A stretch of 64,000 bases of DNA from Alphaproteobacteria bacterium (GTDB taxonomy: Bacteria; Pseudomonadota; Alphaproteobacteria; Puniceispirillales; Puniceispirillaceae). Of the stretch, positions 1 through 8,527 are shown piece by piece. A program made the position numbers and the translations under genes. How positions within the stretch are numbered: the stretch's first letter is position 1; each line of letters starts with the position of its first letter. Location of the stretch: contig JADHOL010000004.1 in NCBI GenBank assembly GCA_016779005.1, positions 62,001-126,000 of the forward strand, given 5' to 3'. The notes beneath the pieces were generated by a model that saw nothing but the letters and a program-made list of their open reading frames with translations, did not search any database and was not told where the DNA came from.

Positions 1-1
1 T

Positions 2-490
2 GAAACCGTAAAGGGGTTTGCTCGCACAAGTGCCTTGATGCAGCATGAAAACGTTATTGGATGCGCGTTTGGGCATTTTGATTTCTCAACGGATTTGGGT
101 TGTGAGGCAGATATCTCGTTATTAGCGCCGTATCGTGCTGACCTTGTATTGCAAAGCAAGCTGCATGGAAAAGCGGCCCCGCTTGATTGTGTCACCGCAG
201 ATATCTCGCAGATAAATCAGCTAAAGTTAGATTGCGTGGATGCAAAAAGACGCGGATTTGGCGGAAAGTTGCTTATTCACCCAAGTCAGGTAAAACCAGC
301 ACAGTCAATTTTTCTGCCTAGCAAGGATGACTATGAAAAGGCTAAAGAACTGGTGGCAGTAACAGCCAGCCAAGCCGTGATACAGGTTGAAGGAAGAATG
401 ATAGATAAACCCATTTTAAAAAAAGCAGAACAGCTTATTGAAAAATATGACAGGCTAGTGGCAAGCAAGGTGATTGATGGGCATCGGTAA
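2..490 (+). CDS. CitE / HpcH-HpaI aldolase family protein, C-terminal part (5' end outside window)
   Basis: The reading frame is open from base 2, so the start lies upstream and only the C-terminal ~163 residues are visible. They match the end of the citrate lyase beta / malyl-CoA lyase-type TIM barrel: an ETVKGFA stretch, a GHFDFSTDLG-like acidic segment and the family signature GFGGKLLIHPSQV, which precedes the C-terminal helix. These enzymes use Mg2+ to cleave or form 3-hydroxyacyl-CoA or related thioesters. The exact substrate (malyl-CoA, citramalyl-CoA, citrate) cannot be told from this fragment. A TTG at 35 is in frame but is not the real start, because homology continues upstream of it. 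The next gene, moaA, is unrelated and 135 bases away. Confidence 0.8.
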   Translation, partial: ETVKGFARTSALMQHENVIGCAFGHFDFSTDLGCEADISLLAPYRADLVLQSKLHGKAAPLDCVTADISQINQLKLDCVDAKRRGFGGKLLIHPSQVKPAQSIFLPSKDDYEKAKELVAVTASQAVIQVEGRMIDKPILKKAEQLIEKYDRLVASKVIDGHR

Positions 491-625
491 AGGCTTTTAT
501 CCTTAAGGGTGGTAAAAATCCCTGAAATCATATATTTGAGTAGTTTATTTTTTGTCAAAAACAATACTTCATGGTAGCGGTATGAGATGAGTTATGTATA
601 ACGCGCATTTTAATGGAATTCTCAG

Positions 626-1630
626 ATGCAACAAAACCAGCTGATAGACCCGTTTGGACGCATAGTGGATTATGTGCGCATATCGGTTACAGATAGATGT
701 GATTTTAGATGCGTATATTGCATGGCAGAGCAAATGACATTTCTGCCAAAAAAAGAGCTGCTTACATTAGAAGAAATTGTAGATGTATGTGATAGCTTTA
801 TTGAGCTAGGTACTAAAAAAATACGCCTTACTGGAGGAGAGCCACTGGTAAGGCGCAATATCATGCATCTAATTAATCATTTAGGGGCGCAGGTAGAAAA
901 CCAAAATCTAGAAGAAGTTACCATTACCACAAATGGAAGCCAGCTCCATAAATATGGAGTGCCTTTATTTGATGCTGGGGTAAGGCGCATTAATGTCTCA
1001 ATAGATACATTACAGCCAGAAAAATTTACTCAGATCACACGGTGGGGAAAGCTTGATGTGGTGTTAGAGGGGCTGGTTGCAGCAAAAAAAGCAGGCTTGA
1101 AAATCAAACTCAATACAGTCGCATTAAAGGGCGTTAACGATAACGAGCTAGCTTCAATGTTAATTTGGGCAGGTGAGCAGGGCTTTGATATGACAATAAT
1201 TGAGGTCATGCCAATGGGAGATATTGGTAGTGAGAACCGGCTAGATCAATATATGTCTGTTAGTGAAGTTCAAAACAAACTCTCACAGAGGTTCAGTCTG
1301 CATGAAAGTGAACATAAATCGTCTGGGCCCGCTAGATATTTCAATGTTGGCGAGACCGGACAGCGCCTTGGTTTTATTACGCCACTGACGCATAATTTTT
1401 GCGAGAGTTGCAACCGCGTTAGAATGACATGTACGGGACAATTATATCTATGTCTTGGACAAGATGACAATGCCGATCTTGCCCTTGCGCTTCGCTCAGG
1501 CGGAAAAGAGGGGTTAAAATCTGCTATTATAGAGGCGATAAGTCGCAAGCCGTTGGGGCATGATTTTGCAATTGAGCGCGGGTTATCCAATCAAGCTGTC
1601 TCAAGACATATGAGTGTCACCGGAGGATAG
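626..1630 (+). CDS. moaA: GTP 3',8-cyclase MoaA (molybdenum cofactor step 1)
   Basis: A radical-SAM enzyme that, with MoaC, converts GTP to cyclic pyranopterin monophosphate. The N-terminal CxxxCxxC that binds the SAM [4Fe-4S] cluster is seen at C25, C29 and C32. The LTGGEPLVR segment at about 68-76 binds SAM. The second, C-terminal cluster ligands are C259, C262 and C276 in the CESCNRVRMT region. The protein ends in Gly-Gly, as catalytically competent MoaA proteins do. The length of 334 aa is normal. It opens a five-gene molybdopterin cluster on the + strand, 8 bases before mobB. No moaC is present in the window, so the partner must be encoded elsewhere. Confidence 0.96.
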   Translation: MQQNQLIDPFGRIVDYVRISVTDRCDFRCVYCMAEQMTFLPKKELLTLEEIVDVCDSFIELGTKKIRLTGGEPLVRRNIMHLINHLGAQVENQNLEEVTITTNGSQLHKYGVPLFDAGVRRINVSIDTLQPEKFTQITRWGKLDVVLEGLVAAKKAGLKIKLNTVALKGVNDNELASMLIWAGEQGFDMTIIEVMPMGDIGSENRLDQYMSVSEVQNKLSQRFSLHESEHKSSGPARYFNVGETGQRLGFITPLTHNFCESCNRVRMTCTGQLYLCLGQDDNADLALALRSGGKEGLKSAIIEAISRKPLGHDFAIERGLSNQAVSRHMSVTGG

Positions 1631-1638
1631 ATAAGAAG

Positions 1639-2208
1639 ATGAGTGCTGTTCTAGATGAAATGCGGTCTCTTTCTAGAACTACTGGACATGGCGCTATTTT
1701 TGGTGTTGCTGGTTTCTCTGGCTCGGGAAAAACAACCCTTGCAGAAAAATTAATTCGCTGTTTGTGCGAGCGAAATATTGAAATAGCTGTTGTAAAACAC
1801 GCGCATCAACATTTTGAGGCAGATCATGAAGGTAAAGATAGCTATCGCCTTCGCGAGGCAGGCTCTCGTCAGGTGATGGTGTCTTCTGTTGCTCGCTCGG
1901 CTTTGTTTACCGAACATAAACGTCAAGGAGAGCCAAGCCTTACAGAATTATTGCATCGACTTGAGCCTGCAACGCTTGTGCTTGTGGAGGGATTTAAAAA
2001 AGAGCCTATCCCAAAATTGGAAGTTTGGCGGGAGGCAAACCAGTCTCCTTTATTATTTTTGGAAGATAAAACAATATTTGCAATGGTATCGGATGATGAG
2101 ATAAAGGGATTGCCAATACCTCGGTTTAATATGAATGAAACTCAAAAAATTGCTGATTTTATCATTTCGATATTAGGCCTATTTTCAACAGATGTTCGAT
2201 CATCATGA
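1639..2208 (+). CDS. mobB: Molybdopterin-guanine dinucleotide biosynthesis adaptor MobB
   Basis: A small P-loop GTP-binding protein (189 aa) that helps MobA attach GMP to molybdopterin. The Walker A motif GFSGSGKTT is at about residues 25-33. It is followed by an AVVKHAHQHFEADHEGKDS stretch and the LVLVEGFKKEPIPKLEVWR segment, both typical of MobB. It lies 8 bases after moaA, and its stop overlaps the start of moeA, which suggests translational coupling. MobA is not in the window. The molybdopterin dinucleotide form implied would serve DMSO-reductase or xanthine-oxidase type enzymes, but no such enzyme is encoded here. Confidence 0.93.
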   Translation: MSAVLDEMRSLSRTTGHGAIFGVAGFSGSGKTTLAEKLIRCLCERNIEIAVVKHAHQHFEADHEGKDSYRLREAGSRQVMVSSVARSALFTEHKRQGEPSLTELLHRLEPATLVLVEGFKKEPIPKLEVWREANQSPLLFLEDKTIFAMVSDDEIKGLPIPRFNMNETQKIADFIISILGLFSTDVRSS

Positions 2209-3455
2209 TGATCGAAAACGCAAAATCTGTATCTGAGGTTGCTCGCTTATTACAACAATCAATAAGACCTCTTGAACGGTGCGAGGAAATTAGCCTTAAA
2301 TCTGCAACTGGCCGGATTTGCGCCGAAGATATGGATAGCCCAATGGCACTTCCAGCTCGCAATAATGCGGCTGTAGATGGGTTTGCTTTTCATTGTGATT
2401 GGGCAATCGCCAACCCTGAATTTATATATGACGTGGTTGCAGAAATTAGGGCAGGGCATCCCTTTGACGGAGCGGTTTTGCAAGGGCAGGCAGTTGCTAT
2501 TTACACAGGTGCTATTGTTCCAGATGGTCTGGATTGTATTGCAATGCAGGAGAACTGTATTGTTGAAAGCGAAAATAAGGTGAAGATCGCCATAAACGCC
2601 AAACAAGGATTGAATATCCGAAAGGCAGGCGAAAATCTTAGTAAGGGTGAGCAAATAATTCGCAAAGGCGCCAGAATTTCGCCAGCAGAAATTGGTCAAT
2701 TATCTGCTATCGGAAAATCAAAAATATCCTGCTATTTAGAATTATCAGTTGGCCTGCTATCCACTGGGGATGAGGTTGTAGATGCGTCTGATACATCAAG
2801 CAATAATAGTCTGAATGTGGGTCAGCTCTATGATACTAACCGCCCGATGCTGTATTCTCTTATTTGCCAAGATAATCATTTATGTTCTGATTATGGAATT
2901 GTGATAGATGATAAATCTAGTTTGCAAAGAGCGTATGAGGCAGCGCTGGTTGATAATGATGTTGTCATTTCCTCTGGCGGTGCATCACAGGGCATTGAAG
3001 ACCATACCCAAGAGGTGCTAGCCGCACTTGGGTTTGAGGTAATTTTCTGGCGGATTGCGATGAAGCCAGGCAGGCCCATGGCAGTTGGAAAACGTGGCAA
3101 TAAGCTGATAATATGTCTACCAGGAAACCCAGTTGCTACTTTTGTGTGTTACCGATTAATCGTAGCGCCGCTTCTTGACCGCTTGCAAAGCGGGTCTGTG
3201 AGGCACCCTCTTCGTATTGCTCTTCCGGCTTTGTTTAGGCATAATAAATCAGCGAATAGGGCTGAATATCTAAGAGCCAAGCTTGTGCGAGGCGATGATG
3301 GTAGAACCTATATTGATTTGCATGGCAGAAAAGGCGCGGGTGTTATCTCGTCTCTTACAGGGGCGGATGGTCTGGTCGAAATACCAAATGAAAATTCAGG
3401 GGTTAAGCCTGGTATGATGCTTGATTTTTTGCCTTTTATGGAAAGATGCTTATGA
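2205..3455 (+). CDS. moeA: Molybdopterin molybdenumtransferase MoeA
   Basis: Inserts molybdate into adenylylated molybdopterin. This 416-aa protein has the family layout: an N-terminal domain with PARNNAAVDGFAF (normally PxxxxSxxDGYA), a central G-rich domain with LSTGDEVV and the GGASQGIEDH substrate-binding segment, LPGNPVAT, and a C-terminal beta domain. Two ATG codons are possible, at 2205 and 2208. The first overlaps the mobB stop in an ATGA arrangement. The DGFAF variant of the usual DGYAF is common and conservative. The 3' end in turn overlaps moaD by 4 bases, so mobB-moeA-moaD are probably one translationally coupled mRNA. Confidence 0.95.
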   Translation: MMIENAKSVSEVARLLQQSIRPLERCEEISLKSATGRICAEDMDSPMALPARNNAAVDGFAFHCDWAIANPEFIYDVVAEIRAGHPFDGAVLQGQAVAIYTGAIVPDGLDCIAMQENCIVESENKVKIAINAKQGLNIRKAGENLSKGEQIIRKGARISPAEIGQLSAIGKSKISCYLELSVGLLSTGDEVVDASDTSSNNSLNVGQLYDTNRPMLYSLICQDNHLCSDYGIVIDDKSSLQRAYEAALVDNDVVISSGGASQGIEDHTQEVLAALGFEVIFWRIAMKPGRPMAVGKRGNKLIICLPGNPVATFVCYRLIVAPLLDRLQSGSVRHPLRIALPALFRHNKSANRAEYLRAKLVRGDDGRTYIDLHGRKGAGVISSLTGADGLVEIPNENSGVKPGMMLDFLPFMERCL

Positions 3456-3703
3456 GAATTCTTTATTTTGCATGGGTGCGTGACAATATTGGCTATTCTC
3501 AAGAGGAATTATCCTGCCCAAAACATGTCAGAACCATTCACCAGCTTGCAGAATATCTAAAACTGCGATCAGAGGGTCATGCGCGTGCTTTTGATGATAT
3601 GAGCGCGATACGGGCTGCCAGAAACCAACAATTTGTTACTCATGACACTGAGCTGTCAGATGCAGACGAGATAGCCTTTTTCCCGCCTGTAACAGGGGGG
3701 TGA
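3452..3703 (+). CDS. moaD: Molybdopterin synthase small subunit MoaD
   Basis: A ubiquitin-like sulfur carrier of about 83 aa. The MRILYFAWVRD beginning and the C-terminal PPVTGG are diagnostic: the final glycine becomes the thiocarboxylate that donates sulfur to precursor Z. I place the start at the ATG at 3452, which overlaps the moeA stop (ATGA); an in-frame ATG at 3446 would add two residues. It pairs with moaE immediately downstream, 1 base away, and the two products form the heterotetrameric synthase. Confidence 0.93.
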   Translation: MRILYFAWVRDNIGYSQEELSCPKHVRTIHQLAEYLKLRSEGHARAFDDMSAIRAARNQQFVTHDTELSDADEIAFFPPVTGG

Positions 3704-3704
3704 G

Positions 3705-4163
3705 GTGATTAAAATTAGTATCCAGCAAGAAGATTTCGATGTATCTGCTGAAATAAAATCAATAAGTTCAAAAACAGTTGGCGCTATTGCAACTTTTTCT
3801 GGCATCGTTCGCGATAGCTCAGAATCTAACCCTCTTATTTCCCTTACTCTTGAGCATTATCCTGGTATGTCAGAAGCGGCCCTTGAAAAAATAGCAGATG
3901 CAGCCATGCAAAAAGGGTCATTAGAGGCGGTAAGAATAATTCACCGGGTTGGCAGGCTACTGCCAGAAGATAATATTGTGTTTGTCGGATGTGCATCTGC
4001 CCATCGGCATGCTGCATTTGAGGGTTGCCGCTATATTATGGATTTTTTAAAAACCGATGCTCCTTTTTGGAAGTCAGAGGAAACACAAGAAGGCAGGATT
4101 TGGGTATCTGAACGCGAAAAAGACCAAAATGCCTCAAAAAGCTGGCTGTCGAAAAAAACCTAA
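3705..4163 (+). CDS. moaE: Molybdopterin synthase catalytic subunit MoaE
   Basis: The large subunit of molybdopterin synthase, 152 aa. Family features are VGAIATFSGIVRD near the N-terminus, LEHYPGMSE, HRVGRLLPEDNIVFVGCASAHRHAAFEGCRYIMDF split over about residues 85-115, and the active-site lysines in KTDAPFWKSE. The start is a GTG at 3705, one base after the moaD stop, with the purine-rich end of moaD serving as ribosome binding site. It is the last gene of the cofactor cluster. The convergent hisI stop is only 10 bases away, and no clear terminator separates them. Confidence 0.94.
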   Translation: MIKISIQQEDFDVSAEIKSISSKTVGAIATFSGIVRDSSESNPLISLTLEHYPGMSEAALEKIADAAMQKGSLEAVRIIHRVGRLLPEDNIVFVGCASAHRHAAFEGCRYIMDFLKTDAPFWKSEETQEGRIWVSEREKDQNASKSWLSKKT

Positions 4164-4173
4164 AAAAGCTGCG

Positions 4174-4560
4174 TTATTTTTTGCTTTCAGAAAACAGCGC
4201 GGGATAAGCAGTTTCTGCATTGAGTGTGATAGCTGTTTTAGATATCTGTTTTGTAAAACAGCTTCGCGTATTTTCATGGCAGGCAGCCCCTACCTGATCT
4301 ACCAGCAGTAAAATGCAATCTGTATCACAATCAGCTCTAATTTCTTTTAATGTCTGGATATGTCCAGAGCTATCTCCTTTGCGCCATTCAGATTGCCGAG
4401 AGCGCGAATAATAAATAGCGCGTTTTTGTTCTAATGATTTAAGAAGTGTTTCTTTTGACATCCAGGCCATCATTAATACCTCGCCACTGTCCCATTGCTG
4501 TGCGATTGCAGGGATTAATCCATCATCATTAAAATTTAGTTGCTCCATAAAGTCAGTCAT
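4174..4560 (-). CDS. hisI: Phosphoribosyl-AMP cyclohydrolase HisI
   Basis: Third step of histidine synthesis: opens the adenine ring of PR-AMP. The 128-aa protein carries the full signature: WDSGEVLMMAWM, the SRSRQSEWRKGDSSGHIQ substrate loop, the metal-binding DCDTDCILL acidic motif, and the zinc-ligand cysteines in QVGAACHENTRSCF. It is the stand-alone, non-HisE-fused form usual in alphaproteobacteria. It stands alone here, with no other his genes nearby, and converges on moaE. Its start at 4560 faces a 350-base intergenic region shared with the divergent helicase gene. Confidence 0.95.
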   Translation of the reverse strand: MTDFMEQLNFNDDGLIPAIAQQWDSGEVLMMAWMSKETLLKSLEQKRAIYYSRSRQSEWRKGDSSGHIQTLKEIRADCDTDCILLLVDQVGAACHENTRSCFTKQISKTAITLNAETAYPALFSESKK

Positions 4561-4912
4561 TTTTTTCTCATCAGATAAACATGGCAGATAATATCGTTTT
4601 AGTTTGTATCACTAATAATCCAAAGCGAAATTATTTATAATCTCTGCCATTAAATATATTTTTAAGGGTATGTATTATTCTTAAGGGGTAGGTGGGTTTG
4701 CGTCTTTGATATCAAGATGCTCTTATTACAGACCTGAAATAATACAGATTATCCCGAAACCATTTTAAAATCTTTGACAGCTGGCATCACAAGGCGTATT
4801 CAACATGCAGTATTTCATTCTGTGAAGTAGCTGTTGCTGAATAGGTAAGAATTTAGGCTATAAAAAACAGTGTGGAATGAGGTGTTTACCGCCCTGTTCG
4901 AAAGAAACCCAT
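4561..4912. promoter_or_regulatory. Divergent intergenic region between hisI and the DEAD-box helicase
   Basis: These 352 bases hold no gene I can support. They must carry the promoters of both hisI (-) and the helicase (+). A perfect TTGACA lies at 4774-4779 on the + strand, but no good -10 follows at the right distance. A TATAAA at 4859-4864 is preceded by TTGCTG at 19 bases and would give a roughly 40-base leader. Neither is convincing alone. DEAD-box helicase genes of this type often have long cold-responsive leaders, but I see no recognisable structured RNA. Confidence 0.35.
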
Positions 4913-6937
4913 ATGTCAGACCCGATTAAAATCCATTCTGCTCTTGCAGAGGCGATGTCAGCGCGCTCCTATGATACAATGACACCTGTTCAGGAGGCAG
5001 TACTTGATATAGAGCAACCAGACGCTGACCTACTTGTATCTGCACAAACAGGTTCTGGTAAAACGCTTGCATTTGGATTGTCTATTGCTACCACCTTGCT
5101 GCAAGAAGATACCGAATTTAGCCGCCCTAAACTTCCCGTTGCATTGATAATTGCGCCAACCAGAGAGCTTGCATTGCAAGTCCGCAAAGAGCTTGAATGG
5201 GTATATGCGCGCACCAAGGCTCAATTTGCCTCTTGTGTGGGCGGAATGGATCCAAGAGCAGAGCGCAGGACGTTGGAAAGTGGCGCTCATATTGTTGTTG
5301 GAACGCCTGGCAGATTGCGAGACCATATTGAACGTGGCGCACTGCGCCTGTCAGATATCAAAGCGGTTGTTCTAGATGAAGCAGATGAAATGCTGGATAT
5401 GGGATTTCGGGAAGATTTAACCTTTATTCTGGAAAAAGCACCTGTTAGCCGCAGGACTTTATTATTCTCAGCTACAGTGCCTGCCCAAATCGCTAAGATG
5501 GCGCGCACCTATCAAAAAGAAGCTATTCGAATTTCAGTTTCTTCTAAGACAACACAGCATCTTGATATTAGCTATCATGCACTAAAAATTCAGCCCTCTG
5601 ATAGAGATAAATCAATTATCAATCTGCTTCGATATCATGATGTATCAGGCGCTATTGTTTTCTGTAATACGCGCGCTGCTGTAACTCATTTAGCATCTCG
5701 ATTGAATAATCGCGGATTTTCGGTAGTTGCCTTGTCTGGTGAGCTATCACAGAAAGAGCGAAATTTTGCGCTTCAATCTATGCGAGACGGCAAGGCGGAT
5801 GTGTGTGTTGCAACTGATGTGGCAGCTCGAGGAATTGATTTACCAAATCTAGACTTGGTTATTCACGCAGATTTGCCACAAAGTGATGAGGCCATGTTGC
5901 ATCGCTCTGGGCGAACAGGACGTGCAGGGCGCAAAGGTATTTCTGTTGTTTTGATCCCAAATCGTAACTTTAAACGTGTTGAGAAGATGTTTCAGAGCAA
6001 TGGTATTCAGCCAAGCTGGGTAACACCGCCATCAGCGGAACAGATTATCGAAAAAGACAGAGCCAATTTACTAAAATCAGAATTGCTAACAGCGCCGATG
6101 GATGAGTCTGAAGCTGATATTATCCAGAAAATTATTGAGAAATATTCACCAGAAGCCATAGCTTCTGCGTTTGTTCGCAGTCAAATGGCAGGTAAGTCAG
6201 CTCCTGAAGAATTATCAGCTTCAGGGTCTGCAGGGCCTGCTGATTTTTCTGCTTCAACTTGGTTTGAGCTTTCTGTTGGTCATCGCGATAACGCAGAGCC
6301 CAGATGGCTTGTTGCCATGCTATGCAGGATTGGAAATATGGATAAATCCCTAATTGGGGATATTCAAATTCATAATTCGACGACTTATATTGAAATTGCT
6401 GCGAATGGCGTTAAGCAATTACTTGCCGAAATAAAGCCTGAATTTTTGCTTGAAGGCAAAATAGATATTAAACAAATGTCAACGCCGCCAGAGCGTATTC
6501 CAATGGTTCGGGAACGAAAATTCTCTTCTTCAAGAAGAGGGGGGGGCTCAGCAGGCGCGCCTAGATCCGATGCCAGACAAAAATCAAGGCAAAACTCCAG
6601 AGAAAACTCCAGAGAAAATTCTAGAGAAAACACTAGACAAAATACTAGATCCAGAGATGACAAGGATCAGGGTTTTAAATCAGAAAAGAAGCGATTTGAA
6701 AAATCAGATTCAGAGGGTTTTGGTAATAAACGAAAACCTAAGAAGCCCAGCTTTTCAAATGCCGATGGCCCAAGAAAACCAAAAGAATCATCCCCAACGC
6801 TTAAATTACGTACCTCCGGCAAAAAAGAAACCTCAAGAGGGGGTTCTTCAGGTCAGCCTGACAAAAACAGGGGAAATAAGACAGCTCGCAGAATAGGGGG
6901 CGGAAAAGCACCTTTACGCCGTCGCCGCTCTGATTAG
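4913..6937 (+). CDS. deaD: DEAD-box ATP-dependent RNA helicase, DeaD/CsdA-like, with repeat-rich basic tail
   Basis: Unwinds RNA during ribosome assembly and cold adaptation (family knowledge). In the 674-aa product the Q-motif TPVQ is at about 24-27, Walker A AQTGSGKT at 44-51, DEAD at 155-158, SAT at 186-188, ATDVAARGID at about 300-309 and HRSGRTGRAGR at 330-340. Residues ~448-525 look like the DbpA/CsdA RNA-binding domain. The last ~140 residues are a basic low-complexity tail with a RENS-type tandem repeat at ~557-580. I choose the ATG at 4913 because homology begins at MSDPIK; an in-frame ATG at 4877 adds 12 unlikely residues. The stop overlaps that of the convergent downstream gene. 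Confidence 0.93.
   Translation: MSDPIKIHSALAEAMSARSYDTMTPVQEAVLDIEQPDADLLVSAQTGSGKTLAFGLSIATTLLQEDTEFSRPKLPVALIIAPTRELALQVRKELEWVYARTKAQFASCVGGMDPRAERRTLESGAHIVVGTPGRLRDHIERGALRLSDIKAVVLDEADEMLDMGFREDLTFILEKAPVSRRTLLFSATVPAQIAKMARTYQKEAIRISVSSKTTQHLDISYHALKIQPSDRDKSIINLLRYHDVSGAIVFCNTRAAVTHLASRLNNRGFSVVALSGELSQKERNFALQSMRDGKADVCVATDVAARGIDLPNLDLVIHADLPQSDEAMLHRSGRTGRAGRKGISVVLIPNRNFKRVEKMFQSNGIQPSWVTPPSAEQIIEKDRANLLKSELLTAPMDESEADIIQKIIEKYSPEAIASAFVRSQMAGKSAPEELSASGSAGPADFSASTWFELSVGHRDNAEPRWLVAMLCRIGNMDKSLIGDIQIHNSTTYIEIAANGVKQLLAEIKPEFLLEGKIDIKQMSTPPERIPMVRERKFSSSRRGGGSAGAPRSDARQKSRQNSRENSRENSRENTRQNTRSRDDKDQGFKSEKKRFEKSDSEGFGNKRKPKKPSFSNADGPRKPKESSPTLKLRTSGKKETSRGGSSGQPDKNRGNKTARRIGGGKAPLRRRRSD
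6587..6649 (+). repeat. 12-bp in-frame tandem repeat in the helicase tail
   Basis: Five consecutive 12-base units of the pattern AGAGAAAACTCC, with a few substitutions (for example AGACAAAATACT), encode repeated Arg-Glu/Gln-Asn-Ser/Thr. Units begin at 6587, 6599, 6611, 6623 and 6635. The repeat keeps frame, so unit gain or loss would only lengthen or shorten the basic RNA-binding tail. Confidence 0.85.
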
Positions 6938-8094
6938 TGGTTTAGGCGCTGTCGTAATTCAGCGATATTTTTGGCGCCCATTTGCACAAGGGCATTGCTA
7001 ATTTCATCTTCCAGAATGGCTGCAACATGGTCGCCGCCTTGGCTTCCAATTGCAGCAATTCCATATAAGAACGGCCTGCCAACCAGCGCAAAATCAGCGC
7101 CCATCGCTAATGCCTTTAATATGTCGAGGCCAGAGCGAATGCCGCTATCAAAAATAATTGGAAAATTAGGGCCAACGGCTTGACGTATAGATGGTAGAAC
7201 AGAAATAGAGGCAGGGTTTGCATCAAATTGCCTGCCACCATGGTTTGAGACGATTATGCTATCTACACCGCTATCAATGGCTCTCAGAGCATCAGACGGG
7301 CGCAATACGCCTTTTAAAACAAGACGACCTTTCCAGTGTTTTCTGATTTCCGCTAGATACTCCCAGCTCAGCGAGCCATGAAGCTGTCCTGCAATAAAAT
7401 TAGACACAGATTGGGTAGAATTTTTTGGAGCATATCTCTCCATATTTTTAAATTGAAGTTTGCCTCTTAATTCTAATGCCGCTAATGCCCATTTGGGGTG
7501 CTGTAGGATTTGAAGAAGCATTTTTGGTGTTACATGAGATGCATTGGTAGAGCCAATTGGAGCACCTGCCTTTCTCATATCTTCGCGCCGACTAGGGGCC
7601 GGGACATCGCCAGTTACCACTAACACGCCCATATCCGCTTTTTCCGCTCTATCTAATAATGAAAATGTGATATCGCGATTATGAGGGGCATAGAGTTGGA
7701 ACCAGCCATATCCTTTGCTTTTTTCTCCTATATCTTCGATGCTTGCTCCTGCAACAGTACTAAGGGCATAAGGGATTTTTAGCCTTGCCGCCATTTCAGC
7801 AAGATAATGTTCAGATAAGGGCCATATCATAGATGATAATCCGATAGGTGCGACGCCGAATGGCAAGGCATATGACTGCCCAAGGATTTTAGTTTCCAGA
7901 TTGGGTGTAAAATGCCCATGCATTAATTCAGGCGTGAAGGTAATTTCGTCAAGCGCTCTCCTATTGCGAGCCATGGTATTACCGCTGCCAGTGCCAGCAG
8001 CAAGATAGGCATGAATAAAAGGAGGGATTTTTTTAGAGGCAACTTTCTCTAAGTCTTTAATTCTAGGAAATTTTGACATTAAATTATGTGCCAT
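6934..8094 (-). CDS. lldD: FMN-dependent alpha-hydroxy-acid dehydrogenase, L-lactate dehydrogenase LldD-like
   Basis: A 386-aa member of the glycolate oxidase / lactate dehydrogenase / mandelate dehydrogenase family. It oxidises a 2-hydroxy acid with FMN, and the membrane-linked forms pass electrons to quinone. The signature SNHGGRQFD carries the catalytic histidine and substrate-binding arginine. LVLKGVLRPSDA holds the flavin-contacting lysine, and FDSGIRSGLDILKALAMGA plus LVGRPFLYGI bind the FMN phosphate. The N-terminal LEKVASKKIPPFIHAYLAAG resembles the usual AR-RLP-FDYI-GG segment. The substrate is not certain; lactate is the commonest. The gene is convergent with the helicase, and the two stop codons share bases 6935-6936. 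An alternative start is the ATG at 8079. Confidence 0.85.
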   Translation of the reverse strand: MAHNLMSKFPRIKDLEKVASKKIPPFIHAYLAAGTGSGNTMARNRRALDEITFTPELMHGHFTPNLETKILGQSYALPFGVAPIGLSSMIWPLSEHYLAEMAARLKIPYALSTVAGASIEDIGEKSKGYGWFQLYAPHNRDITFSLLDRAEKADMGVLVVTGDVPAPSRREDMRKAGAPIGSTNASHVTPKMLLQILQHPKWALAALELRGKLQFKNMERYAPKNSTQSVSNFIAGQLHGSLSWEYLAEIRKHWKGRLVLKGVLRPSDALRAIDSGVDSIIVSNHGGRQFDANPASISVLPSIRQAVGPNFPIIFDSGIRSGLDILKALAMGADFALVGRPFLYGIAAIGSQGGDHVAAILEDEISNALVQMGAKNIAELRQRLNH

Positions 8095-8527
8095 AAATAA
8101 AAAAACCCTTTTTGTATGGGAGATCTCAAAATCAACATCAGGTGCGACGTTATGGATGAAATTTTAAATAAATTAACGGAACCCTCATAAAGGGTATCAT
8201 TAAGCTTTGAATAGCCTATTCAAGGCAGACTTAAATAGCAAGCAGTTGGCATGGCGCCTTCCCTGTGCGCTAATATCAGTAACCTTATAAATTGTTTGTT
8301 ATGATTATTAATGACGGTACAATCCTACATCGTGAAAATGCAGATTGTGTTTCGAGGGACTATCGAAAAGTATATAAGAAGAAAAAGTTGGAGATCTCGG
8401 AAAGTAGGAAAACCGAGACCTCCAGTCTGGGGGAAGACTTTAGTAAAGTCTTAATATATACATTTGTAGATCTTGAATGGATTTGCAAGCATAAATTTTT
8501 TTTATTTAAATTAATGAATAGCTGTAT
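8095..8527. other. Intergenic region between the lactate-type dehydrogenase and fni
   Basis: These 433 bases lie upstream of the dehydrogenase gene (-) and downstream of fni (-). The part near 8095-8290 must hold the dehydrogenase promoter, but I find no clean -35/-10 pair. The part at 8381-8452 holds two hairpins, one of them with a T-tract, which I read as the end of the retinal-synthesis transcript. A 79-codon + strand frame at 8292-8531 crosses both hairpins and is not supported as a gene. Confidence 0.5.
8381..8452 (-). terminator. Probable intrinsic terminator after fni, with an upstream second hairpin
   Basis: On the - strand, ~75 bases after the fni stop, a perfect 8-bp hairpin with a 3-base loop spans 8452-8434. 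Next comes an 11-bp stem at 8423-8390 (arms GGAGGTCTCGG and CCGAGATCTCC, one G-U pair, 12-base loop). That stem is followed after two or three bases by five T residues. This fits a rho-independent terminator for the opsin/carotenoid unit. Confidence 0.6.

Noticed and set aside
4774-4802. TTGACA element as helicase promoter
   Set aside because: The -35 is perfect, but the sequence 16-18 bases downstream (TATTCA) is a poor -10, so I report only the region.
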